Of a stretch of DNA of 29,116 nucleotides, positions 1-7,779 are shown in pieces. Under the pieces are notes generated by a model, which saw only the letters and a list, made by a program, of their open reading frames with translations, had not been told where the DNA came from and did no database searches. Origin of the DNA: Bacillota bacterium (GTDB taxonomy: Bacteria; Bacillota; Clostridia; Lachnospirales; Lachnospiraceae); NCBI GenBank assembly GCA_023415475.1, contig JAEZKL010000092.1, positions 1-29,116 of the forward strand. Reading direction: 5' to 3'. Both the position numbers and the translations under genes were made by a program. Position 1 is the first letter of the stretch. Each line of letters starts with the position of its first letter.

Positions 1-254
1 AAGGTTTATGATCTCTTATACATTGATATGTAAGTTGGCAAAGTATGTGAATGAGCTGTAGAAATCATTGATGTAAAAATAGTGGGTATACTAAATAGTG
101 TGAACAAGGATTTTTGAGTAAATATCCATGGGCTGAACTGCTTATATAAGCCTTGGCACACGATAAAGTAATGGATAGAATATTTAGTTACTTTGAAGAA
201 TTTTAAGCATCACTTTTCAAATAGCGAAATAGCAGTTATAATAGTTCATATAGA
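1..254. other. AT-rich upstream region without a recognisable gene
   Basis: I see no gene, tRNA or rRNA here. A short frame open from the left edge ends at a TAG at 59-61 and encodes nothing I recognise, so I do not call it. A modest imperfect stem lies around 127-160 with no T-run after it. A plausible promoter for the following gene sits at the right end and is listed separately. Confidence 0.6.
214..242 (+). promoter_or_regulatory. putative sigma-A promoter of the yloU-like/fakA operon
   Basis: TATAAT at 237-242 is preceded after exactly 17 bases by TTTTCA at 214-219 (4 of 6 matches to the -35 consensus). The ribosome site of the first gene begins about 25 bases downstream, which suits a short leader. 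The -10 box is perfect and the -35 weak; no experiment supports it. Confidence 0.45.
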
Positions 255-278
255 GTGGTAATAGATAGGAGGGTTAAT

Positions 279-644
279 ATGAAAGGACATATGAATACAC
301 AAAACGGCGAAATATTAATTGATAATGATGTGTTGGCGAAGTATGCCGGAGCTTCGGCAGTTGAATGCTTTGGTGTAGTCGGTATGGCCTCCGTAAATAT
401 GAAGGATGGTATCGTTAAACTACTAAAGCGTGATAGTTTAAGCCATGGTGTGAATGTTACGATTGAAGATAATAAATTAATAGTTGACTTGCATATTATC
501 GTTTCCTATGGTGTAAGTATTTCTGCAGTAGCTGATAACTTGATCAGCAATGTAAAATATAATGTTGAAGAATTCTCAGGTCTTGAGGTAAAGAAAATCA
601 ATATTTTTGTTGAAGGTGTCAGAGTTATTGACTGCCGATTCTGA
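279..644 (+). CDS. Asp23/Gls24 (YloU) family envelope stress protein
   Basis: A 121-residue protein of the Asp23/Gls24 family, small proteins usually found associated with the cell envelope. Family features seen are the N-terminal 'G.I.I.NDVLAKYAG..AVECFGVVGMAS' pattern, a central DLHIIVSYGVSI strand and a C-terminal 'VKKINIFVEGVRV' segment. A GTG at 255 is possible, but the ATG at 279 has AGGAGGG at 267-273 five bases upstream and is chosen. A fatty-acid kinase-type gene follows after 29 bases with its own strong ribosome site, the same yloU-yloV order known in Bacillus subtilis. That synteny strengthens the call. The exact cellular role of YloU-type members is not settled, so I give no gene symbol. 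Confidence 0.88.
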   Translation: MKGHMNTQNGEILIDNDVLAKYAGASAVECFGVVGMASVNMKDGIVKLLKRDSLSHGVNVTIEDNKLIVDLHIIVSYGVSISAVADNLISNVKYNVEEFSGLEVKKINIFVEGVRVIDCRF

Positions 645-673
645 GAAGAGCAACGTTTAAGGAGGAAGAACCA

Positions 674-2341
674 GTGGTTATAAAGACGATAGATGCGACG
701 ACGCTGAAGAAGATGTTTCTTGCAGGAGCCGCAAGTATAGAAGCAAAGAAGGAAATAATCAACGAACTCAATGTATTCCCGGTACCCGATGGTGATACAG
801 GCACCAATATGACACTTACTATTATGTCGGCAGTTAAGGAAGTGAATGCACTTCAGAATCCGACAATTGAGGAATTGTCAAAAGCGATCTCCGGTGGTTC
901 TCTTCGCGGTGCAAGAGGTAATTCTGGGGTTATCTTATCTCAGTTGTTCCGAGGCTTTTGTAAGGAAATCAAAGATTCAAACGAAATAGACGTGACAGTC
1001 TTGACCAATGCCCTTCAAAAGGCTGTAGAGACTGCATATCGAGCAGTTATGAAGCCGAAGGAAGGAACTATTTTAACGGTAGCAAGAGGAGCCTCAGAGA
1101 AAGCAGCACAATTGGTATCTGAGACAGATGATATGGTTGTGTTTGGCCGTGAAGTGATTGCTCATATGGAGGTAGTTCTTAAGAATACTCCTGAGCTTCT
1201 TCCGGTATTAAAGGAGGCTGGAGTAGTAGATTCCGGTGGTCAGGGCTTGCTTGAAATAGTAAAAGGTGCTTATGATGCTTTTCTTGGTAAGGAAATCTCC
1301 TTTGCCAATATTTCTGCTAGCGAGGCTGGCGAACGAGTTACCAGAGAGCGTATCTCTACTGATGATATTAAATTCGGCTATTGTACTGAATTTATTATCG
1401 TATTGGAAAAAGAATATAACATGCATACTGAGGATGAATTTAAGGCTTACTTAGAGTCTATCGGTGATTCCCTGGTCGTCGTGTCGGATGATGATATCGT
1501 TAAGGTTCATGTACATACGAATGATCCGGGGTTAGCTATTCAGAAGGCATTAACGTATGGCTCTTTAACAAGAATGAAGATTGATAACATGCGTGAAGAG
1601 CATCATGAAAGACTTAATTTGGATGCATCACAGGCGGCTAAGAAGGATGAAGAGCCGAAGAAGGAAGCAGCAAAGCCCAGAAAGAAAGCCGGATTTATCG
1701 CTGTTTCTATGGGAGATGGCTTGGATGAGATATTCACCGGACTTGGTGTTGACTATATCATCAAGGGTGGACAGACAATGAATCCCAGTACTGAGGATAT
1801 GTTAAATGCGATTAGTGAAGTAAATGCAGATAGTATCTTTATCTTACCCAACAACGGTAATATCATTCTTGCTGCTGAGCAGGCTAAGCAACTGACAGAG
1901 GATAAGAACATTTTTGTGATTCCTTCTAAGACAGTACCTCAGGGAATTACAGCGGTGATAAATTTTGTGTTTGATAAATCTCCGGAAGAGAATTTTGCCA
2001 GAATGGTAGAGGCGATGAAGAAGGTTAAATCCGGACAGGTAACCTATGCAGTCAGAGACACCAGCATTGATGGTAAGGACATTAAGCAGGGTAATATCAT
2101 GGGTATCGGTGATAAGACGATATTATCAGTCGGTGATTATGTTGGTGATACCACGATGGAGCTTATCAAATGCCTTGCAGATGGAGACTCCGAATTGATC
2201 AGCTTATATTACGGTGAAGAGATTAGTGAAGAGGATGCCAATGCTTTGGCTGATGAAGTGATGGAAGCATATCCGAATCTCGATGTTGAGGTTCATTATG
2301 GCGGTCAACCGATTTATTATTATGTATTATCCGTTGAATAG
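674..2341 (+). CDS. fakA: DhaL (DAK2) domain kinase, FakA/YloV family
   Basis: A 555-residue protein of the usual FakA length. FakA phosphorylates fatty acids held by FakB proteins, giving acyl-phosphate for phospholipid synthesis. The N-terminal DhaL nucleotide domain shows DGDTGTNM at residues 39-46 (Mg-ADP ligands) and GGSLRGARGNSGVILSQ at 74-90. A Lys/Glu/Pro-rich linker (about 318-335) separates it from a C-terminal half of the FakA type that begins with the 'AGFIAVSMGDGLDEIF' segment. Start is GTG 674, with AAGGAGGAA at 659-667 upstream. It is cotranscribed with the YloU-like gene and followed by a terminator. No FakB (DegV) gene is in the window, so the acyl partner must lie elsewhere. 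The family call is firm; the fatty-acid substrate is inferred from the family. Confidence 0.9.
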   Translation: MVIKTIDATTLKKMFLAGAASIEAKKEIINELNVFPVPDGDTGTNMTLTIMSAVKEVNALQNPTIEELSKAISGGSLRGARGNSGVILSQLFRGFCKEIKDSNEIDVTVLTNALQKAVETAYRAVMKPKEGTILTVARGASEKAAQLVSETDDMVVFGREVIAHMEVVLKNTPELLPVLKEAGVVDSGGQGLLEIVKGAYDAFLGKEISFANISASEAGERVTRERISTDDIKFGYCTEFIIVLEKEYNMHTEDEFKAYLESIGDSLVVVSDDDIVKVHVHTNDPGLAIQKALTYGSLTRMKIDNMREEHHERLNLDASQAAKKDEEPKKEAAKPRKKAGFIAVSMGDGLDEIFTGLGVDYIIKGGQTMNPSTEDMLNAISEVNADSIFILPNNGNIILAAEQAKQLTEDKNIFVIPSKTVPQGITAVINFVFDKSPEENFARMVEAMKKVKSGQVTYAVRDTSIDGKDIKQGNIMGIGDKTILSVGDYVGDTTMELIKCLADGDSELISLYYGEEISEEDANALADEVMEAYPNLDVEVHYGGQPIYYYVLSVE

Positions 2342-2374
2342 AATAGCATAGGCATACGGAAGAAAAGTGCTTAA

Positions 2375-2410
2375 AGAAGTGGTTCGGAGAATAAGCGAAC
2401 CACTTTTTTG
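2375..2410 (+). terminator. Rho-independent terminator after fakA
   Basis: A perfect 10-bp stem (AAGTGGTTCG at 2377-2386, CGAACCACTT at 2396-2405) with a 9-base loop is followed directly by a T-run. It lies 35 bases past the fakA stop, so the DUF1653 gene downstream probably has its own transcription start. Confidence 0.9.
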
Positions 2411-2498
2411 AATTACATAGTATAACGAAAGCATCAGCTTTCTGACACCTTGATCTAGGATGAATACATTAGAACTTATATTTTATAAGGAGAAGGAT

Positions 2499-3140
2499 AT
2501 GGACAAGAATAAGGAAAAGGACAGGTTACCAAAGCCGGGGCAATTATATAATCATTTTAAGAACAAGCCTTATCAGATTATTACGGTGGCAACGCATGCT
2601 GATACAAGGGAAGAGCTGGTGGTATATCAAGCTTTATACGGAGATTTTAAGTGTTATATCAGACCGCTTGAAAGCTTCTTAAGCGAGGTTGACCATCTCA
2701 AGTACCCTGATGTGAAGCAAAAATACCGTTTTGAGTTACGGACACCGGAGGAAATAGAAGAGGCGAATTCGACTCAGATCATATCCGTTGCTGATAAAGA
2801 TGAACGGAAGCAGTCTGCAGAGATAGATATCAGCTATGACAAAATTGTGCATGAAGCTTTGATGGAAAGCGCTCAGGTGGGAGATACTCAGGTTGTTCAA
2901 TCGGAAACGAAGAGCGACAGTGTAAATTCGGTGCTTCTACAGTTCCTTGATGCAGAATCCTATTATAAGAAGCTGGAGGTAATAACATCTAACCGGAAGC
3001 ATATGAGTGACCGATTAATCAATGACATGGCTGTTTCACTGGATTGTGCCGTGGAGGAAGGTCCTTTGGATCAAAGGATTCAGGGCTTGATCTATTGTCT
3101 ACAGGCGATGTGCCGCTTTGAGGATAAAAGATTACGATAG
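2499..3140 (+). CDS. DUF1653 domain protein
   Basis: A 213-residue soluble protein. Residues about 12-70 match the DUF1653 pattern: PGQLYNHFKNKPYQIITVA, then T.EELVVYQALYGDFKCYIRP, then a short acidic tail. DUF1653 is a small beta fold of unknown function. The C-terminal half is acidic and ends in a helical segment (SNRKHMSDRLINDMAVSLD and onward) finishing in arginines; I do not recognise a function in it. An in-frame ATG at 2460 has no ribosome site, while ATG 2499 has AAGGAGA at 2487-2493, so 2499 is chosen. It stands alone between a terminator and a strong inverted repeat, and faces the ABC operon convergently. Confidence 0.8.
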   Translation: MDKNKEKDRLPKPGQLYNHFKNKPYQIITVATHADTREELVVYQALYGDFKCYIRPLESFLSEVDHLKYPDVKQKYRFELRTPEEIEEANSTQIISVADKDERKQSAEIDISYDKIVHEALMESAQVGDTQVVQSETKSDSVNSVLLQFLDAESYYKKLEVITSNRKHMSDRLINDMAVSLDCAVEEGPLDQRIQGLIYCLQAMCRFEDKRLR

Positions 3141-3177
3141 TATCATTGCAGGCTTACATAATGAAGATCATAAATGC

Positions 3178-3267
3178 AACGGGAGTATACCTTGGGCACT
3201 GAGAATTCAAAGTGCCTAAGGTATACTCCCGTTAATTCATGACAAATGAATTGATTTATCAATTCAT
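3178..3267. terminator. long bidirectional hairpin plus AATTCAT/ATGAATT stems between convergent genes
   Basis: A 23-bp stem (3178-3200 with 3211-3233, loop GAGAATTCAA) is perfect except for one G-U pair. Next come AATTCAT (3234-3240), ATGAATTGA (3246-3254) and TCAATTCAT (3259-3267), so the middle arm can pair with either neighbour. No long T-run follows the big stem on either strand, yet its position between converging genes suggests it stops transcription from both sides. Confidence 0.6.
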
Positions 3268-3328
3268 CTTGTTTGCGCATATGCAAATGTGAGCGTTATG
3301 ATTATAATGCCTGCTAAGCTGATTCGTG

Positions 3329-4114
3329 TTATTCCAGATTTAACTTTTTCTTAAATATAACATCAGTACCAATGTAATATAATGCGTTTGTTACCAGTGT
3401 AAAAGCAATCGTAATCGGTAAGATAATCTGGGGTACGGCAAGGGGCTCTTCAAAAGTGGTATGAAAGACAACACCTAGGATTAAAAACACTATGGTAACG
3501 ATGATCTGTAATACGGTGCTGATACCGATATATGCTATAATGGAACCAAGTACCTTATGTCCGTTAAATAACTGTCCAACCGCAATGGATACAAATAAAA
3601 TCAGGATATTATTAATCAATCCGAGGATCATTAATATAATGAATTCAATGATGAGTAAGGTCAGCTTGAAGGTACCGAATTCCTTCTGCATCTCGGTGAT
3701 TATCATTCGAAATCCGTCCGTTAACAGGTCAAACCGATCCTTTGTAATAAATACGCCAAATAAGGATACAAGGATTAATAAAATACTTACAATATTCCAT
3801 ACAAAGGAAACCAGAAGTTTTGAATTGATTAATTGCTGAGGTTTAACCGGTAAGGTAAACATCAAATAGCCCTCATCCGTAATCAAATTTTTATAAAATC
3901 GCAAAATAATGATGACAAAGGACACAACCGCAATTGCAAAAATGGATACAACATAAGCAAAGGTTGCAAATCCTAGAATAACACCCAGTGAACCCTTTAG
4001 ATCAAAACTTAGTACAATGCGTTCCACTATGGTAAGAACGAACAGGATCAGATAAAGCGGTAAAAGTAGCCTGGCAGTCGCTTTAAATTCATGTTTTATT
4101 AATTTACTTAACAT
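3329..4114 (-). CDS. ABC transporter permease, ABC-2 type
   Basis: A 261-residue integral membrane protein with about six hydrophobic helices: two near residues 18-35 and 43-70, then about 95-125, 150-180, 190-215 and 225-250. It starts with a short cytoplasmic 'MLSKLIKHEFKA' segment typical of ABC-2 permeases. Its ATG overlaps the end of the ATPase gene by 7 bases (4108-4114), so the two are translationally coupled. The substrate cannot be read from sequence. With a YtrA-type regulator and an ATPase alongside, it resembles the small envelope-stress or antibiotic-responsive transporters of Firmicutes; that role is inference. Confidence 0.85.
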   Translation of the reverse strand: MLSKLIKHEFKATARLLLPLYLILFVLTIVERIVLSFDLKGSLGVILGFATFAYVVSIFAIAVVSFVIIILRFYKNLITDEGYLMFTLPVKPQQLINSKLLVSFVWNIVSILLILVSLFGVFITKDRFDLLTDGFRMIITEMQKEFGTFKLTLLIIEFIILMILGLINNILILFVSIAVGQLFNGHKVLGSIIAYIGISTVLQIIVTIVFLILGVVFHTTFEEPLAVPQIILPITIAFTLVTNALYYIGTDVIFKKKLNLE

Positions 4115-4806
4115 TTAAACACCTCCCTGAATAATGTATCTACCGATTTACCTTCCTTTGAGCGGATATCATCAACGGAGGAGTGTAAGGTAATATTGCC
4201 ATCCTTGATGAATACCACTTCGTCGAGTACCTTTTCGATATCGGCAATCAGGTGTGTGGAGATTAGTACGGTAGCATTTTCATTATAATTCGAAATGATT
4301 GTGTTCAGGATATAATCTCTGGCAGCCGGGTCAACACCACCGATGGGCTCATCCAGACAATATAAATCTGCGTTACGACTCATCACTAAGATCAGCTGAA
4401 CCTTTTCCTTCGTTCCCTTGGATAAGGTCTTCAGCCTTCTCTTGGGATCCAAATGTAGTCGGTCAAGCATCTCATAAGCTCTCTTAGAATCGAAGTCCGG
4501 ATAAAAATCCTGGAAGAATTCGATGGTAACGGATACCTTCATCCATTCAGGAAGATAGGTCTTCTCAGGTAAGTAAGAAACAATCTTTTTCGTCTCGGTT
4601 CCCGGTAATTTACCGTCCACCAGAATATTACCGGAGGTGGGAACCAATAATCCGTTCATTAATTTAATCATAGTAGTTTTACCGCTGCCGTTCGGGCCAA
4701 GAAGTCCGATGATACGGCCTCGCTCCAAGGTTAAGTTCACATTGGAAAGAGCAGTGAGAGCAGTAAATTTTTTGGTTAGTGATTTACACTCTAATATTGC
4801 ACTCAT
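4108..4806 (-). CDS. ABC transporter ATP-binding protein, YtrB-like
   Basis: A 232-residue ATPase. Walker A GLLGPNGSGKTT lies at residues 34-45, a degenerate signature LSKGTKEK replaces LSGGQ, Walker B is CLDEP followed by IGGVDP as D-loop, and the H-loop is STHL. The LSKGT signature is common in ATPases paired with ABC-2 permeases and need not mean loss of activity. The ribosome site GGAGG is about 9 bases before the ATG. It lies between the GntR regulator (130 bases upstream) and the permease (overlapping), and is expected to energise that permease at the inner face of the membrane. Confidence 0.92.
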   Translation of the reverse strand: MSAILECKSLTKKFTALTALSNVNLTLERGRIIGLLGPNGSGKTTMIKLMNGLLVPTSGNILVDGKLPGTETKKIVSYLPEKTYLPEWMKVSVTIEFFQDFYPDFDSKRAYEMLDRLHLDPKRRLKTLSKGTKEKVQLILVMSRNADLYCLDEPIGGVDPAARDYILNTIISNYNENATVLISTHLIADIEKVLDEVVFIKDGNITLHSSVDDIRSKEGKSVDTLFREVFKC

Positions 4807-4881
4807 TCTATTATACCTCCATGATGCTACTATAAAGCATCCAGTTATTTGATTGAAGCTCCCCTAATTACTTTTGCTTCG

Positions 4882-4899
4882 GATGGCTTGATTGCCATC
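4882..4899. other. small hairpin between regulator and ABC ATPase
   Basis: GATGGC (4882-4887) pairs with GCCATC (4894-4899) in the 130-base gap between the GntR gene and the ATPase gene. No T-run follows on the minus strand, so it is not a clear terminator; it could adjust relative expression or mRNA stability. Confidence 0.35.
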
Positions 4900-4936
4900 T
4901 ATCTGTTGTGTTTGACTTTGATATTTCTTCCCTGAT

Positions 4937-5308
4937 TTACGAGTGACTGTCCTTAACAATATCGGTGACTAAGGCCAGGGTTTCCTCCGGACTAAAGCCT
5001 AACTGCTTCATCCGTTCAATGAATTCGATAATCTGCTCCTTTGCTGACTGACCTCTGAGCTCAATGATCATAGCTTCATCTGAGGTGATGAATCTGCCGC
5101 TGGTTCGGTTGGCATATACGAGACCGATACGTTCCAATTCGGATAGTGCCTTCTGCATCGTATTGGGATTAACCGTTGCTTCTGCAGCCAGATCTCTTAC
5201 GGAGGGCAGCTTATCACCTGGTTTAAATACGCCGGATATAATACCCGCCTGTATCTGTTCCATTAGCTGGATATATACAGGGCGTTCTGAATCAAGCTCC
5301 CATTTCAT
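4937..5308 (-). CDS. GntR family transcriptional regulator, YtrA subfamily
   Basis: A 123-residue repressor-type protein. The N-terminal winged helix shows PVYIQLMEQIQAGIISG, GDKLPSVRDLA, VNPNTMQKALSELE and GLV...TSGRFI. Only about 45 residues follow it, the short helical dimerisation tail that defines the YtrA subfamily, with no effector domain. Genes of this kind usually repress themselves and the ABC transporter encoded with them. That fits a large palindrome overlapping the promoter just upstream (5441-5498). The start is supported by AAGGAG about 10 bases before ATG. The inducing signal is unknown. Confidence 0.92.
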   Translation of the reverse strand: MKWELDSERPVYIQLMEQIQAGIISGVFKPGDKLPSVRDLAAEATVNPNTMQKALSELERIGLVYANRTSGRFITSDEAMIIELRGQSAKEQIIEFIERMKQLGFSPEETLALVTDIVKDSHS

Positions 5309-5440
5309 TTGAACAACTCCTTTCGTTTTTGGTTGCCGCTTGGGGTGGTATTATTGTTCCAGAGGATAGCGGCAGTATCTAATGACTGGAAATAATTCAG
5401 TAATACATATGTTGTTGTAATAGCTCGAATTAATATGCTT

Positions 5441-5486
5441 TTGTACCACTGTATTAAGTGATTAATACAATGATACAATGGTACAA
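5441..5486. promoter_or_regulatory. nested palindromic operator, probable GntR/YtrA binding site
   Basis: Outer arms TTGTACCA (5441-5448) and TGGTACAA (5479-5486) enclose inner arms TGTATTAA (5450-5457) and TTAATACA (5462-5469) around GTGA. Read as 14-base outer arms, 13 of 14 positions are complementary. The inner site fits the general GntR pattern of TGTA-type half sites with a short spacer. The right side also contains tandem ATACAATG words. It covers the spacer, -10 and start region of the minus-strand promoter, as expected of autorepression. Confidence 0.75.
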
Positions 5487-5498
5487 ATGAATTGTCAA
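5470..5498 (-). promoter_or_regulatory. sigma-A promoter of the gntR-ABC operon
   Basis: On the minus strand TTGACA (5493-5498) is followed after exactly 17 bases by TATCAT (5470-5475): a perfect -35 and a 5 of 6 -10. The operator at 5441-5486 lies across the spacer, -10 and transcription start. Confidence 0.75.
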
Positions 5499-5602
5499 TA
5501 CCTGTTATTCAAAATATTTCATATTTTTTTCCTTTTCCATTCCAATAATATAGTTTATAATAAAAACAATGATTTTAGCGGTGTATGTTAGGAGGTGGAA
5601 GT

Positions 5603-7639
5603 ATGGAAGCAAATGATAGAATCAATGTTATCAAAGGCATTGGAGAGAAGACGGAAAAGCTATTTGTGAAGCTTGGGATTTTGACTGTACAGGAGCTCCT
5701 GGAGCATTACCCCAGAGGCTATGAGGAATTTGAACGGCCGGTAATGATTACTTCCATCGCTGAGGGTGCCACGATGGCGATTGAAGCATCGATTACCATG
5801 ACTCCCAAGGTAAAAAGAGTAAGGAACCTTCAGATTGTTACAGCTCAGGTGAAGGATGCTTCCGGCTCCATGCATCTGACCTGGTTTAATATGCCTTTTC
5901 TTCAGAAGACACTTCGAAGTGGTTACCACTATATATTCCGAGGAAAGGTAATCCGTAAGAACGGTGTACTTGTCATGGAACAGCCGGGTATCTATCAAAG
6001 GGAAAATTACCTGAAGCTTCTTAAGATTATGCAGCCAATCTATCCCCTGACTCAGGGGATAACTAATACAATGATTTCGAAAGCCATCAGACAGGTGCTC
6101 TCTGAGTTGGATTTCGCAAAGGATTATATTCCCAAGTCAATCGCGAAGGAGTATCAGCTTACGGATCGGACTAAGGCTATCAAAGAGGTTCATTTTCCAA
6201 AGGACAGGGATAGTATGATGAAGGCAAGACAGAGACTGGTCTTCGATGAATTCTTTCTCTATTCCCTTGCCCTTCGTAAATTAAAGGAAACCAAGACATT
6301 ACTACCTTCCGGGTATCGGATGAAGGAGAGTCCGGCGTGCGAGGAATTAATGGAAACTCTTCCCTATGCGTTGACAGGAGCCCAGCTCCGTGTATGGAAG
6401 GAAATAAAGCAGGATTTACAGGGAACGTATGTTATGAACCGGTTAATCCAGGGCGATGTAGGCTCCGGCAAGACGGTGTTGGCAATTCTTGCTCTCTTGA
6501 TGGCGGTTAAGAATGGTTGCCAGGCCTGTTTTATGGTTCCGACAGAGGTACTGGCAAAGCAGCATTATAAGTCTCTGGAGGGAATAGCAGAGCAATTTGG
6601 ATTCTCTATCTGCCTGCTGGTGGGTTCTATGACAGCGAAGGAGAAAAGAGAGGCATATGAACGGATTAAGGCTCACAAAACGGATATAATAATAGGTACT
6701 CATGCATTGATACAGGAAAAGGTTGAGTATGACCAGCTTGGACTGGTTATTACCGATGAACAGCACCGGTTTGGTGTAAAGCAGAGAGAAGCTCTGATGA
6801 GTAAGGGAGGCAATCCTCATGTACTTGTTATGAGTGCAACACCGATTCCCAGAACCTTAGCCATTATTCTATACGGTGATCTGGATATCTCTATTGTAGA
6901 CGAGCTGCCGGCGCAGCGCCTACCGATTAAGAATTGTGTGGTGGATACGAATTACCGTCCGAAGGCTTACCATTTTATAGAGAAGCAGGTAGCGGAGGGA
7001 AGGCAGGCATATGTAATCTGCCCTATGGTAGAGGAGAGCGAAGAGGTGGAGGCTGAGAATGTCATCGAATACACAGAGCGGCTTCAGGAAGCTTTACCCT
7101 CCGGAGTTATCGTGGAATTCCTCCATGGTAAGATGAAACCGAAGGATAAGAACGGAGTTATGGAACGCTTTGCCAATGGTGAGATCCATGTACTGGTATC
7201 CACAACCGTAGTGGAGGTAGGGGTCAACGTACCGAATGCAACAGTGATGATGGTTGAGAATGCAGAGCGGTTTGGGCTTGCACAGCTCCATCAGCTTCGT
7301 GGGCGTGTTGGACGTGGTAAGCATCAATCCTATTGCATCTTTATCTGTGGCAGCAGTAGTAAGGAGGCTTGGGAGCGTTTGGAGATACTGAACAAATCCA
7401 ATGATGGCTTCTTTATCGCCGGAGAGGATTTAAAACTGCGCGGCCCGGGTGATATCTTTGGTATCCGCCAAAGTGGAGATATGGACTTTAAGCTCGGAGA
7501 CATCTACAATGATGCGAGCATTTTAAAGGCTGCGGCAGAAGCGGTTAAGAGTCTTAGTGATCTCGAAGTAAAGGCTATCTTTAATAACAACCCTTATCTG
7601 GAGGAGCATATATTACAGCGTAACCAGAATACCTTATAG
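5603..7639 (+). CDS. recG: ATP-dependent DNA helicase RecG
   Basis: A 678-residue helicase of the usual RecG length; it remodels stalled replication forks and Holliday junctions. Seen in order: an N-terminal helix-hairpin region (IKGIGEKTEKLF), an OB-type wedge domain (about 50-150), LTGAQ at 258-262, Walker A GDVGSGKT at 284-291, DEQH at 385-388, SATPIPRT at 411-418, and a C-terminal helicase half with VSTTVVEVGVNVPNA, QLHQLRGRVGRG and DLKLRGPGDIFGIRQSG. ATG 5585 lies before the ribosome site; AGGAGGTGG at 5590-5598 fits ATG 5603, so that start is chosen. In B. subtilis recG lies downstream of yloU-yloV; here a reversed regulator-ABC operon separates them. Confidence 0.97.
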   Translation: MEANDRINVIKGIGEKTEKLFVKLGILTVQELLEHYPRGYEEFERPVMITSIAEGATMAIEASITMTPKVKRVRNLQIVTAQVKDASGSMHLTWFNMPFLQKTLRSGYHYIFRGKVIRKNGVLVMEQPGIYQRENYLKLLKIMQPIYPLTQGITNTMISKAIRQVLSELDFAKDYIPKSIAKEYQLTDRTKAIKEVHFPKDRDSMMKARQRLVFDEFFLYSLALRKLKETKTLLPSGYRMKESPACEELMETLPYALTGAQLRVWKEIKQDLQGTYVMNRLIQGDVGSGKTVLAILALLMAVKNGCQACFMVPTEVLAKQHYKSLEGIAEQFGFSICLLVGSMTAKEKREAYERIKAHKTDIIIGTHALIQEKVEYDQLGLVITDEQHRFGVKQREALMSKGGNPHVLVMSATPIPRTLAIILYGDLDISIVDELPAQRLPIKNCVVDTNYRPKAYHFIEKQVAEGRQAYVICPMVEESEEVEAENVIEYTERLQEALPSGVIVEFLHGKMKPKDKNGVMERFANGEIHVLVSTTVVEVGVNVPNATVMMVENAERFGLAQLHQLRGRVGRGKHQSYCIFICGSSSKEAWERLEILNKSNDGFFIAGEDLKLRGPGDIFGIRQSGDMDFKLGDIYNDASILKAAAEAVKSLSDLEVKAIFNNNPYLEEHILQRNQNTL

Positions 7640-7779
7640 CTTTAAATATTCTTAAGAAATAAATGGCAATTAGTGCTTTCTTAATAATAAATTTTCACTT
7701 ATACTAATAGAAGAATTTCATTATTAACATAGCTTTTATTAATATAGCTTTCTATAATTCGCACATAAAGAGGTAAGAT
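7640..7779. other. AT-rich gap between recG and the glycan cluster
   Basis: It contains a perfect 8-bp inverted repeat, TTAAGAAA (7652-7659) and TTTCTTAA (7677-7684), and the word ATAGCTTT several times. TATACT near 7696 could be a -10 box, but the matching -35 is poor, so I do not call a promoter. No clear terminator for recG is seen. Confidence 0.4.

Noticed and set aside
1..61. Frame open from the left edge ending at TAG 59-61
   Set aside because: About 19 codons, no recognisable pattern and no ribosome site; could be the end of an upstream gene but cannot be supported.
4108..4806. ABC ATPase judged defective because of LSKGT in place of LSGGQ
   Set aside because: Such signatures are normal in ATPases partnered with ABC-2 permeases, and Walker A, Walker B and H-loop are intact.
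6443..6820. Minus-strand 125-codon frame inside recG
   Set aside because: Opposite strand of a conserved helicase core, with no domain pattern; a shadow frame.
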